NCBI GenBank assembly: GCA_902464115.1
Contig: CABQIF010000041.1
Location: 1 to 16,229 of the forward strand
Length of the DNA stretch: 16,229 bases
Direction: 5' to 3'
From: an uncultured Ruminococcus sp.
GTDB lineage: Bacteria; Bacillota; Clostridia; Oscillospirales; Ruminococcaceae
A program made the translations under genes and the position numbers. This document shows positions 6,883-13,306 of the stretch, piece by piece (positions within the stretch are counted from its first letter, which is position 1; each line of letters begins with the position of its first letter). The notes beneath the pieces are model-generated. The model saw only the letters and a list, made by a program, of their open reading frames with translations, searched no databases and was not told the origin of the DNA.

Positions 6883-7056
6883 GTGGCAGAAGTTCGTGTT
6901 GGCAAAAATGAATCTCTGGATACCGCACTGAAGCGGTTTAAGAGATCTTGTGCTAAGGACGGCGTAATTGCTGAGGTTCGGAAAAGAGAACATTACGAAA
7001 AGCCTTCAGTAAAGCGTAAGAAGAAGTCTGAAGCTGCTCGTAAGCGGAAATATTAA
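6883..7056 (+). CDS. rpsU: Small ribosomal subunit protein bS21
   Basis: bS21 is a small basic protein of the 30S subunit that sits near the 3' end of 16S rRNA, next to the anti-Shine-Dalgarno sequence. The gene encodes 57 residues: a variable start (AEVRVGKNESLDTALKRFKR), then the near-invariant REHYEKPSVKRKKKSEAARK (residues 35-54) and a short RKY end. Length and motif are diagnostic. The start is GTG 6883 because the following residues align with known bS21 N-termini and AAAGGGAGGG (6865-6874) lies 8 bases upstream. It is a single-gene unit with its own consensus promoter, a long leader and a terminator at 7078. A 13-codon ORF ends exactly one base before the start. Its short length makes this gene easy to miss in automated scans. 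Confidence 0.95.
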   Translation: MAEVRVGKNESLDTALKRFKRSCAKDGVIAEVRKREHYEKPSVKRKKKSEAARKRKY

Positions 7057-7077
7057 TTTTTGACGCAAACAGCACAG

Positions 7078-7110
7078 CGGACACACTTGAAAAAGTGTGT
7101 CCGTTTTTTT
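7078..7110 (+). terminator. Intrinsic terminator of rpsU
   Basis: CGGACACACTT (7078-7088) pairs perfectly with AAGTGTGTCCG (7093-7103) over 11 bases around a GAAA loop, followed by seven T residues (7104-7110). It lies 21 bases after the rpsU stop and should end that transcript efficiently. Confidence 0.95.
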
Positions 7111-7136
7111 GTAAGACAAAACCGATTCGACTGTTT

Positions 7137-7169
7137 TTGACACATTCAGAGACAGGGATGCGGTATGAT
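7137..7169 (+). promoter_or_regulatory. Possible promoter for the yqeG-aroQ-pepP run
   Basis: TTGACA (7137-7142) and TATGAT (7164-7169) are good hexamers, but the spacer is 21 bases, which is too long for a standard sigma-A promoter. The TATGAT is followed by AAAA, as in the other promoters of this window. A new promoter is needed here because a strong terminator lies upstream, so the -10 may be right with a poor -35. Confidence 0.4.
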
Positions 7170-7204
7170 AAAAGCAGAACAACAAGAAAGGAGCGAAGCG
7201 ATTG

Positions 7205-7711
7205 ATGTTTCGGATAACAGCAGCACTGCGTTCCGTGTGCGATATTACCCCGACGATGTTGCAGCATTTCGGAATTCGAGGATTGCTGCTGGATTTGGAT
7301 AATACCCTGACCACCCACGACAACCCCCGTCCGGCGGAGGGCGTGCTGGATTGGATTGCGGTCATGAAAGAAAATGGCATTGCGATGTGTATTGTATCCA
7401 ACAACCATCCGCCCAGAGTCAAACCGTTTGCAGATTTATTGGGGCTGCCCTTTGTCTGCGAGGGGAAAAAACCGCTTTCAAAGGGGTTTCGAGAGGCAAG
7501 AGCCGTTATGGGACTTCCTTGGGAAGAACTGGCGGTTGTTGGCGACCAGATTTTTACGGACGTGCTGGGGGCAAACCTGAAACGGTTAAAATGTATTTTT
7601 GTCTTTCCGATTGCACACGAGCAAACTCGGTTTTTCCGGTTTAAACGGCGAATGGAAGTCCCATTCCTTCCCCGTGAAATTTATCAAGAAGAGAAAGGAA
7701 CACAATCATGA
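7205..7711 (+). CDS. YqeG family HAD IIIA-type phosphatase
   Basis: This is a cytoplasmic HAD-superfamily phosphatase of the YqeG type; the physiological substrate is not established for the family. The 168-residue product shows HAD motif I as DLDNT (D30, D32), motif II around IVSNN, a conserved KKPLSKGF (motif III lysine) and motif IV as VGDQIFTDVLGAN, all in the expected order. A HAD IIIA protein lacks a large cap, consistent with the short length. ATG 7205 is preceded by AAAGGAG at 7187-7193, spacing 11. A TTG at 7202 is in frame directly before it and would add one residue, so the two cannot be separated from sequence alone. The stop overlaps the aroQ start (ATGA at 7708-7711). In Bacillus, yqeG lies near yqeH and aroE, so a link to aro genes is not unusual. 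Confidence 0.88.
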   Translation: MFRITAALRSVCDITPTMLQHFGIRGLLLDLDNTLTTHDNPRPAEGVLDWIAVMKENGIAMCIVSNNHPPRVKPFADLLGLPFVCEGKKPLSKGFREARAVMGLPWEELAVVGDQIFTDVLGANLKRLKCIFVFPIAHEQTRFFRFKRRMEVPFLPREIYQEEKGTQS

Positions 7712-8136
7712 AAAATGTACTGGTTATCCATGGGCCAAACCTGAATTTGTTGGGAGAACGTGACCCTGCATTCTATGGAAATGTGACATTCGACAAGCTG
7801 AATGAAATGATTTTAGAGCGGGCAGAAGCACTGGGTCTGCACTGCGAAATTTTCCAGTCGAACCACGAAGGTGCAATTATTGACAAGCTGCAAGCGGCAA
7901 GAAAAACGATGGATGGTGTAGTCATCAATGCCGGAGCATACACGCATTATAGCTATGCGATTCATGATGCGATTGCAGATATGCAATTGCCGTGTGTCGA
8001 AGTACACATTAGCAATATTCAGGCAAGAGATGCATTTCGGTCGAAGTCGGTCATTGCACCAGTCTGCACCGGAACGATTGCCGGTTTTGGCATTAACAGC
8101 TATTTTCTGGCATTGCAGGCATTGGCAATGCTTTAA
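7708..8136 (+). CDS. aroQ: Type II 3-dehydroquinate dehydratase
   Basis: AroQ converts 3-dehydroquinate to 3-dehydroshikimate in the shikimate route to aromatic amino acids. The 142-residue protein opens with VIHGPNLNLLGERDP, followed by the catalytic tyrosine in FYG (Y23). The substrate-binding NAGAYTH block is at about 74-80 (N74, H80), and EVHISN carries the E98/H100 pair. R111 and the IAPVCTGTIAGFG segment close the fold. Many relatives have His in SNIHAR; here it is Gln (Q105), a mild change outside the core catalytic set. The start overlaps the yqeG stop by four bases, implying translational coupling. The M24 peptidase gene follows after 38 bases. Confidence 0.96.
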   Translation: MKNVLVIHGPNLNLLGERDPAFYGNVTFDKLNEMILERAEALGLHCEIFQSNHEGAIIDKLQAARKTMDGVVINAGAYTHYSYAIHDAIADMQLPCVEVHISNIQARDAFRSKSVIAPVCTGTIAGFGINSYFLALQALAML

Positions 8137-8174
8137 TCATTCTGATGAAATTGCTTAGAAAGGGGCTTTTGAGA

Positions 8175-9254
8175 ATGACTCGGATAGAACAATTGATGCA
8201 GCGGCTGCCGGAGGGCATTGACTGTGCGTGGATTTCCGCAGATGTCAACCGCCGATATTTTACCGGAATGGCATCTTCTGCCGGAAATGTGATTTGTTTT
8301 CGGGATGGAGCGTACTTATTGATTGACTTTCGGTATATTGAAAAAGCAAGAGCGTGTGTCAAGGATTGTCAGGTAATCGAACTGGAAAATCTGTCGGTAC
8401 AGGTGGAAAATCTGTTGCAGCAACACCACGCAACGACCATTGCAGTGGAATCTGCAGAAATGACCTTGCAGCAGTTTTCCAATCTGCAAAAGCGGTTTTC
8501 TCATCAGTATACTTGGGATACCAGCAATGTGCTGAGCGATGCCATCAAAGAATGCCGGATGGTAAAAACACCGGAGGAAATCGAACAGATTCAGGCAGCC
8601 CAGCGAATTGCAGAAGCTGCCTTGCAGAATGTAATAGACTGGCTGCATATAGGCGTAACAGAACGGGAAATTCAGAGAAAATTAGATTTCACGATGTTGG
8701 AATTAGGTGCAGAAGCAATGTCATTCCCGACTATTGCCCTGACGGGTGCAAGAACCTCCATGCCGCATGGTGTGCCATCAGATGCAGTAGTACAGGCAGG
8801 GGATTTTGTGCTGATGGATTTTGGTGCAATGGTGAATGGCTATCACAGCGATATGACCCGAACGGTCTGCGTTGGAGAGCCTACCGAAAAGATGAAGAGC
8901 GTCTATGAAGTCGTTCAGAAGGCACAGGCAGCTGCTCTGCAGGCGGCTCGTGCTGGCATTACCGGAAAAGCACTGGATGCGATTGCAAGAGATATTATTA
9001 CAGCGGCTGGCTATGGAAAACAGTTCGGGCATTCGCTGGGGCATGGTGTTGGCATGGATATTCACGAATATCCAAATGCTGCTCCGTCTTCTCATGTATC
9101 ATTAGAACCGGGAAATGTGGTTACTGTAGAGCCGGGCATTTACCTGCCGGGAGAATTTGGCGTGCGGATTGAAGATTTTGTTGTCATCACAGAAACAGGC
9201 TGCCGGAATTTGACCGCAGTCACACCGGATTTGATTTGTATTCCAGCAAAATAA
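8175..9254 (+). CDS. M24B family Xaa-Pro aminopeptidase
   Basis: This enzyme releases the N-terminal residue from peptides with proline in second position, using two metal ions in the cytoplasm. The N-terminal creatinase-like domain spans about residues 1-125 (DVNRRYFTG, VESAEMTL). The pita-bread domain follows, with ligands D215 (LMDFGAMVNGY), D226 (HSDMTRTV), H290 (GHGVGMDIHEYP), E319 (VEPGIYLPG) and E333 (RIEDFVVIT). All five are present, so it should be active. The length of 359 matches the bacterial PepQ/PepP-like group. ATG 8175 is chosen because AGAAAGGGGC (8157-8166) precedes it; an upstream ATG at 8145 would add ten residues but lacks a ribosome site. In many Clostridia this gene lies directly before efp; here a dockerin gene intervenes. 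Confidence 0.93.
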   Translation: MTRIEQLMQRLPEGIDCAWISADVNRRYFTGMASSAGNVICFRDGAYLLIDFRYIEKARACVKDCQVIELENLSVQVENLLQQHHATTIAVESAEMTLQQFSNLQKRFSHQYTWDTSNVLSDAIKECRMVKTPEEIEQIQAAQRIAEAALQNVIDWLHIGVTEREIQRKLDFTMLELGAEAMSFPTIALTGARTSMPHGVPSDAVVQAGDFVLMDFGAMVNGYHSDMTRTVCVGEPTEKMKSVYEVVQKAQAAALQAARAGITGKALDAIARDIITAAGYGKQFGHSLGHGVGMDIHEYPNAAPSSHVSLEPGNVVTVEPGIYLPGEFGVRIEDFVVITETGCRNLTAVTPDLICIPAK

Positions 9255-9359
9255 GCAAGAATTTCCTTTTTGTTCCGTTGGTTTGCTGGCAAGTGCAGCT
9301 GGTAAAGAAATTGATCGGGAAACCTTGTGAAATGATTGCTTTGCAGGTGGAAACAAGCC

Positions 9360-9389
9360 TTGACAGATTGCATGATTCTGTGCTATCAT
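9360..9389 (+). promoter_or_regulatory. Sigma-A promoter for the LRR-dockerin gene
   Basis: TTGACA (9360-9365) and TATCAT (9384-9389) have an 18-base spacer, and TG at 9381-9382 gives an extended -10 (TGCTATCAT). Transcription would start near 9396, right at an inverted repeat. The rest of 9255-9468 holds no gene, and I see no clear terminator for the upstream peptidase gene. Confidence 0.75.
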
Positions 9390-9396
9390 AAAGCTA

Positions 9397-9424
9397 TCTT
9401 CTATGGATTGTGATAGATAGAAGA
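9397..9424 (+). repeat. Inverted repeat at the predicted transcript start of the LRR-dockerin gene
   Basis: TCTTCTAT (9397-9404) and ATAGAAGA (9417-9424) are perfect 8-base inverted repeats with a 12-base loop. The location directly after the -10 box fits an operator or a 5'-end stabilising hairpin. The role is inferred from position only. Confidence 0.5.
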
Positions 9425-9468
9425 ACATTTTGAAACTATGCAATATTCAGAAAGGATGAAGTGATACC

Positions 9469-10902
9469 ATGAATCCATCTTATAAACGCCGTTTGTGCGG
9501 CATTTTGGCAGCTGCTTGCATGCTGACAGCAGCAACTGTTCCGGCAGTTTCACCGGTTTTCTCACAGGTTTCCTTGTCTGTAGCAGCAGCAGAGGAAACG
9601 GATTTTTATAAGGGCTTGAAATATTTGAAATACAGTGATTATGCAGAAGTCATTGACTGCGACCAGACCCGTACGACCATTAAAATTCCATCCTCTATCG
9701 GCGGTTTGCCAGTGCGAGTGATTGCAAAGCGTGCTTTTTACGGCTGTAAGAGTCTGGAAACAGTAACAGGTGGCGGAAATGTGCAGGTAATTGCTCCGAA
9801 TGCCTTTTCTTCCTGTACCGCTCTGACCAGCATTGGAACGATGGATTCCTTGCAGTCTATCGGAAGTTCTGCCTTTTCGGATTGTGTTTCCCTGAGCAAT
9901 ATTCCGTCTTCGCAATCGCTGAAGAGCATTGGCGACCTTGCCTTTTTCAACTGTGTATCGTTGCAGAGCGTTGCCATTCCGGCAACCCTGACGACACTGG
10001 GAAAAAATGTGTTTGGAGATTGCATCAGCTTGCAGACGTTTGCGGTTGAAAACGGAAACACTGCATTTTCTGTTGAGAATGATGTCTTGATGAATGCAGA
10101 AAAGACAACGCTGTTCTGTTATCCGCCTGCAAAAACAGAAACGATTTATACCGTACCAAATACGGTTACAGAAATCGCTCCATATGCCTTTGCTGCTACT
10201 GATTTGACAGACGTAACGCTGCCGACGGGCTTGCAGGCCATTGGTGATTGGGCATTTTCTGAAACCAAACTCACTGCAATCACCGTTCCAGACACTGTAA
10301 AAACCATTGGCCGTTATGCGTTCTGCAATGCAGAGGCTTTGGCACAGGTTCAGCTGTCGAGTGGGCTGCAGGAATTACAGGCTGCTGCATTCTGGGGTTG
10401 TACGGCTTTACAGCAGATTACATTGCCAAATACTTTGCAGGAAATTCCGATTTATGCTTTTTATGGATGCACGGGCTTGCAGGCATTGACCATTCCATCC
10501 AGTGTGCAGACCATTGCCGCAGAATTTTTCCAAGGAACATCCCAAAAGGCAACGATTACTTGTTACCAGAATTCTTATACAGAAACCTTTTTCCAGAAAA
10601 TTATTGCAAATGATACCGCACAAGGTCGGGAATCCCGTTATACTGTGCAAGTATTGGAAGAGCCAGAAATTTTAAAGGGCGATCCGAATCAGGATGGAGC
10701 AGTCAATGTTGCAGATGCAGTTCTTGTTTTGCAGTATTATGCAAAGAAAGCGGCTGGAAATCCGGTTTCCGTGACAGAAGCCGTTTATCAGGCGATGAAT
10801 GTAGATGACAGCAGCGACGAGATTGATGTTGCCGATGCTGTGAAAATTCTGACTTACTATGCAAAGAAGGCAGCTGGACAAGATACCGACTGGAATTTTT
10901 AA
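9469..10902 (+). CDS. Secreted BspA-like leucine-rich-repeat protein with C-terminal type I dockerin
   Basis: The 477-residue product has a signal peptide (residues 1 to about 41: basic start, hydrophobic core, cut near AAAEE). About eleven BspA/LRR_5 repeats follow from about 89 to 356, seen as recurring AFxxCxxL units (AFYGCKSL, AFSSCTAL, AFSDCVSL, AFWGCTAL). A linker leads to a dockerin at about 404-470. The first calcium loop is canonical (D405, N407, D409, D416); the second reads NVDDSSDEIDVAD, one residue longer than usual. Dockerins bind cohesins on scaffoldins or the cell surface, so the protein is probably displayed or assembled outside the cell. LRR_5 domains usually mediate protein or surface binding, and no catalytic domain is present. 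AAAGGA at 9451-9456 precedes ATG 9469. The binding target is unknown. Confidence 0.92.
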   Translation: MNPSYKRRLCGILAAACMLTAATVPAVSPVFSQVSLSVAAAEETDFYKGLKYLKYSDYAEVIDCDQTRTTIKIPSSIGGLPVRVIAKRAFYGCKSLETVTGGGNVQVIAPNAFSSCTALTSIGTMDSLQSIGSSAFSDCVSLSNIPSSQSLKSIGDLAFFNCVSLQSVAIPATLTTLGKNVFGDCISLQTFAVENGNTAFSVENDVLMNAEKTTLFCYPPAKTETIYTVPNTVTEIAPYAFAATDLTDVTLPTGLQAIGDWAFSETKLTAITVPDTVKTIGRYAFCNAEALAQVQLSSGLQELQAAAFWGCTALQQITLPNTLQEIPIYAFYGCTGLQALTIPSSVQTIAAEFFQGTSQKATITCYQNSYTETFFQKIIANDTAQGRESRYTVQVLEEPEILKGDPNQDGAVNVADAVLVLQYYAKKAAGNPVSVTEAVYQAMNVDDSSDEIDVADAVKILTYYAKKAAGQDTDWNF

Positions 10903-10930
10903 TCAGATTAAAAAAATTTATGGAAAAGGC

Positions 10931-10959
10931 TTGCAAAAAGCCGAAATCTGTAGTATAAT
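10931..10959 (+). promoter_or_regulatory. Sigma-A promoter for efp
   Basis: TTGCAA (10931-10936) and TATAAT (10954-10959) are separated by 17 bases. The -10 is perfect and followed by AAAA. About 80 nt of leader precede the efp start. No terminator for the upstream LRR gene was seen in 10903-10930. Confidence 0.82.
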
Positions 10960-11043
10960 AAAATAGATACCTGTGCTTTCTGCCCAACGGACAGCGGCAA
11001 CAGAACAGGAGATAGAAACAAACAATCACGGAGGTTTAATTTT

Positions 11044-11601
11044 ATGATTTCAGCAGGCGATTTCAGAAACGGTGTCACCTTTGAACTGGACGGTAACGTT
11101 GTACAGGTTATTGAATTCCAGCACGTAAAGCCGGGTAAAGGTGCTGCATTCGTTCGTACCAAGTATAAGAATGTCATCACTGGTGCAGTAGTAGAACGTT
11201 CTTTCAACCCGACTGATAAGTATCCGACCGCTTACATTGAACGGAAGGATATGCAGTATCTGTATGAAGATGGCGGTCTGTATTACTTCATGGATATGGA
11301 AACTTACGAACAGCTGCCGATCGATGGCAAGAAGCTGGGCGATGCATTCCGGTTTGTAAAGGAAAATATGGAAGTTAAGGTTCTGTCCTATAAGGGCAAC
11401 GTATTCGGTGTAGAACCGCCGTTCTTCGTAGAACTCGAAGTAACTGAAACCGATCCGGGCTTCAAGGGCGATACTGCAACCAACGCAACCAAGCCGGCAA
11501 CACTGGAAACTGGTGCAGAAATCAAAGTTCCGCTGTTCATCAACACTGGCGACAAGATTCGGATCGACACCAGAACCGGCGAATATATGGAACGTGCATA
11601 A
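11044..11601 (+). CDS. efp: Elongation factor P
   Basis: EF-P enters the ribosome E site and speeds peptide-bond formation at consecutive prolines. The 185-residue protein has the three beta-barrel domains expected. The N-terminal loop that reaches the peptidyl-transferase centre reads HVKPGKGAAF, with the modifiable lysine at K32. Domain II and III landmarks include YLYEDGGLYYFMDMETYEQ and the C-terminal GDKIRIDTRTGEYMERA, which is near-universal. GGAGG at 11030-11034 lies 9 bases before ATG 11044. It has its own promoter, and the CD1247-like gene follows after 100 bases without a T-tract terminator, so the two are probably one transcript. No epmA/epmB-type modification gene is in the window. 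Confidence 0.97.
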   Translation: MISAGDFRNGVTFELDGNVVQVIEFQHVKPGKGAAFVRTKYKNVITGAVVERSFNPTDKYPTAYIERKDMQYLYEDGGLYYFMDMETYEQLPIDGKKLGDAFRFVKENMEVKVLSYKGNVFGVEPPFFVELEVTETDPGFKGDTATNATKPATLETGAEIKVPLFINTGDKIRIDTRTGEYMERA

Positions 11602-11619
11602 GAATCCACTTCGATTCTT
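11600..11619 (+). repeat. Hairpin just after efp without a T-tract
   Basis: AAGAATC (11600-11606) pairs with GATTCTT (11613-11619) over 7 bases, loop CACTTC. No T run follows, so it is unlikely to stop transcription. A second short palindrome, AAACAG-T-CTGTTT, is at 11652-11664 in the same gap. Confidence 0.4.
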
Positions 11620-11701
11620 GGCATAAATACAGGTACATCGTATCTGTGAAAAAACAGTCTGTTTCAGCAATGGACAAAAGAAAAGAAAGAGGGCGGAGCA
11701 T

Positions 11702-12190
11702 ATGAATTTGAGTGACAAGATGTCTTATCTGAAGGGCTTAGTAGACGGCATGGAACTGGACTTGACCACAAAAGAAGGCAAAGTTCTGGGTCAGCTGCTC
11801 GACGTGCTTCAGGAAACGGTTTTGTATGTAACGGATTTACAGGATCAGGTAGATGAACTGACAGAACTCTGCGAATCTCTGGACGAAGACCTCGGCGACG
11901 TGGAAGATGCAGTCTTTGGTGACGAAGAGGATGACGAAGACGAAGCAGACGAGTTTGAAGACGATGACGACGATTATGATGATGACGACGATGATATGTA
12001 TGAAGCCGTATGTCCGAATTGTCAGAATACGATTGTATTGTCAGATTCCGTTCTGGATGAAGGAACGATGCATTGTCCGTGCTGCAACGAATTGCTGGAA
12101 TTTGATTACAGCGATTTGACCATGGATGATTTGGAACACAAAGAAGAGGATGCAGAAGATGCAGAATCGGAAACAGAACCAGAAGCATAA
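11702..12190 (+). CDS. CD1247-like protein with acidic stretch and zinc ribbon
   Basis: The 162-residue product has three parts. Residues 1 to about 62 form an alpha-helical, probably coiled-coil region (SYLKGLVDGMELDLTTKEGK, then LQDQVDELTEL) that resembles the CD1247 N-terminal domain found across Clostridia. Residues 74-98 are almost entirely Asp/Glu. Residues about 103-133 form a small zinc-ribbon: CPNC (C104, C107) and CPCC (C125, C127, C128). A second acidic tail ends the protein. No enzymatic motif is visible and the function of the family is not known to me; a role in binding a basic partner or nucleic-acid machinery is only a guess. ATG 11702 is preceded by AGAGGG at 11688-11693. It lies downstream of efp and ends at a strong terminator. 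Confidence 0.8.
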   Translation: MNLSDKMSYLKGLVDGMELDLTTKEGKVLGQLLDVLQETVLYVTDLQDQVDELTELCESLDEDLGDVEDAVFGDEEDDEDEADEFEDDDDDYDDDDDDMYEAVCPNCQNTIVLSDSVLDEGTMHCPCCNELLEFDYSDLTMDDLEHKEEDAEDAESETEPEA

Positions 12191-12230
12191 ATGACATCCA
12201 TTGGAATCTGCACAGAAAACATGTAAGAAA

Positions 12231-12266
12231 AAATAAGCTGACAGATTGTTGTCGGCTTATTTTTTT
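12231..12266 (+). terminator. Intrinsic terminator of the efp unit
   Basis: AAATAAGC-T-GAC (12231-12242) pairs with GTC-G-GCTTATTT (12251-12262) over 12 positions, one of them a G-T wobble, around an 8-base loop. T residues run through 12266. This should end the efp transcript. Confidence 0.92.
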
Positions 12267-12308
12267 AGAGTCAAATACCACTGAACTTATAACCGTATTT
12301 TTTCAGAA

Positions 12309-12335
12309 AGACAGCAATTTGCCCAGTTGCTGTCT
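12309..12335 (+). repeat. Perfect 9-base inverted repeat upstream of the nfnA promoter
   Basis: AGACAGCAA (12309-12317) and TTGCTGTCT (12327-12335) are perfect inverted repeats with a 9-base loop. No T run follows on either strand, so it is not a normal terminator. It lies about 54 bases before the -35 of nfnA, where an activator or operator site could sit. Confidence 0.55.
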
Positions 12336-12388
12336 GGAATGTTTTAAAATTCAGAGAAAATTATACAAAAAATCATGTGGGAAATGGG

Positions 12389-12417
12389 TTGTATTTTCAA
12401 AAATTGCGTGGTATAAT
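12389..12417 (+). promoter_or_regulatory. Sigma-A promoter for nfnAB-yajC
   Basis: TTGTAT (12389-12394) and a perfect TATAAT (12412-12417) with a 17-base spacer, again followed by AAAA. The predicted start is near 12424, about 30 nt before the nfnA GTG. The 264-base gap after the CD1247-like gene is explained by the terminator, the inverted repeat and this promoter. Confidence 0.78.
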
Positions 12418-12454
12418 AAAATTACGATTATTTTTATGAAAGAGAGGGAAAATT

Positions 12455-13285
12455 GTGTTTCCAATCATCGAAAAAACCGTGTTGAATCCATCGGTTGTTA
12501 AAATCAAGCTGGATGCACCACTGATTGCAAAAAAAGTATTACCGGGGCAGTTTATCATTTTCCGGATTGACGAGTACGGAGAACGTGTTCCGCTGACGGT
12601 TGCCGATTATGACCGGGAAGCCGGAACGATTACGCTGATTTTCCAGATTGTCGGTCATACGACCGAACGGCTCGCTGCTCTGAACGCTGGCGATTCCATT
12701 CTGGACTTGGTAGGGCCTTTGGGCGTGGCAACCGAAATTCCGGAGGGCGTAGAATCCGTCTGTGTTGTTGGCGGCGGCGTTGGATGTGCAATTGCGTATC
12801 CGCAGGCAAAGCAGCTGTTCCACATGGGAAAAAAGGTAGATGTCATTGCTGGTTTCCGGAGCAAGGAGATTGTCATTCTGGAAGACGAATTCCGGCAGTG
12901 CAGCGACAACCTGTTCCTTTGTACCGATGACGGCACATATGGACAGAAGGGCTTCGTTACCAACGTGTTGCAGGAACAGATCGATGCCGGAAAGAAATAT
13001 GATATGGTCATTGCGATTGGCCCAATCCCAATGATGAAGTTTGTTTCCAAGGTAACCGAACCATATGCAATTCCGACCATCGTTTCCCTGAATCCGATCA
13101 TGGTAGACGGTACAGGAATGTGCGGCGGATGTCGTGTCACAGTAGATGGTCAAATCCGGTATGCCTGTGTGGATGGTCCGGACTTTGATGGCCATAAGGT
13201 AGACTATGACGAATTGATGCGGCGTGGCGGAACGTATCGGGAACAAGAACACGCATGTAGAATGATGAATGCGGAAGTAAAATAA
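12455..13285 (+). CDS. nfnA: NfnA, small subunit of NADH-dependent ferredoxin:NADP oxidoreductase
   Basis: NfnA with NfnB forms a cytoplasmic flavoenzyme that bifurcates electrons, coupling NADH, NADPH and ferredoxin pools in anaerobes. The 276-residue protein is of the sulfide/dihydroorotate dehydrogenase-like FAD/NAD-binding type. It has an N-terminal flavin barrel (GERVPLTVAD near 42-51, with GPLG near 87), an NAD-binding GGGVGCA motif at about 106-112, and a C-terminal [2Fe-2S] site. That site has D218-x4-C223-x2-C226-x11-C238, the NfnA pattern in which Asp replaces one cysteine. The GTG start at 12455 has AGAGAGGG at 12441-12448, spacing 6; no ATG fits as well. nfnB follows after 21 bases. 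PyrK is related, but the partner gene argues for NfnA. Confidence 0.92.
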   Translation: MFPIIEKTVLNPSVVKIKLDAPLIAKKVLPGQFIIFRIDEYGERVPLTVADYDREAGTITLIFQIVGHTTERLAALNAGDSILDLVGPLGVATEIPEGVESVCVVGGGVGCAIAYPQAKQLFHMGKKVDVIAGFRSKEIVILEDEFRQCSDNLFLCTDDGTYGQKGFVTNVLQEQIDAGKKYDMVIAIGPIPMMKFVSKVTEPYAIPTIVSLNPIMVDGTGMCGGCRVTVDGQIRYACVDGPDFDGHKVDYDELMRRGGTYREQEHACRMMNAEVK

Positions 13286-13306
13286 GGAAAGGAGTATCGT
13301 TTCCGA

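Noticed and set aside
6651..6905. 84-residue minus-strand frame across the rpsU leader
   Set aside because: No ribosome site upstream of its start, no recognisable domain, and the + strand has a perfect promoter reading through it.
8145..8174. ATG 8145 as start of the Xaa-Pro peptidase
   Set aside because: The AGAAAGGGGC ribosome site is downstream of it and correctly spaced for ATG 8175, and family N-termini match the shorter form.
9255..9359. Terminator after the Xaa-Pro peptidase gene
   Set aside because: Only weak, imperfect pairings were found (CTG/CAG type) and no T run follows any of them.
12319..12501. 60-residue + strand frame before nfnA
   Set aside because: It begins before the nfnA promoter, runs over the nfnA start in another frame, and has no ribosome site.
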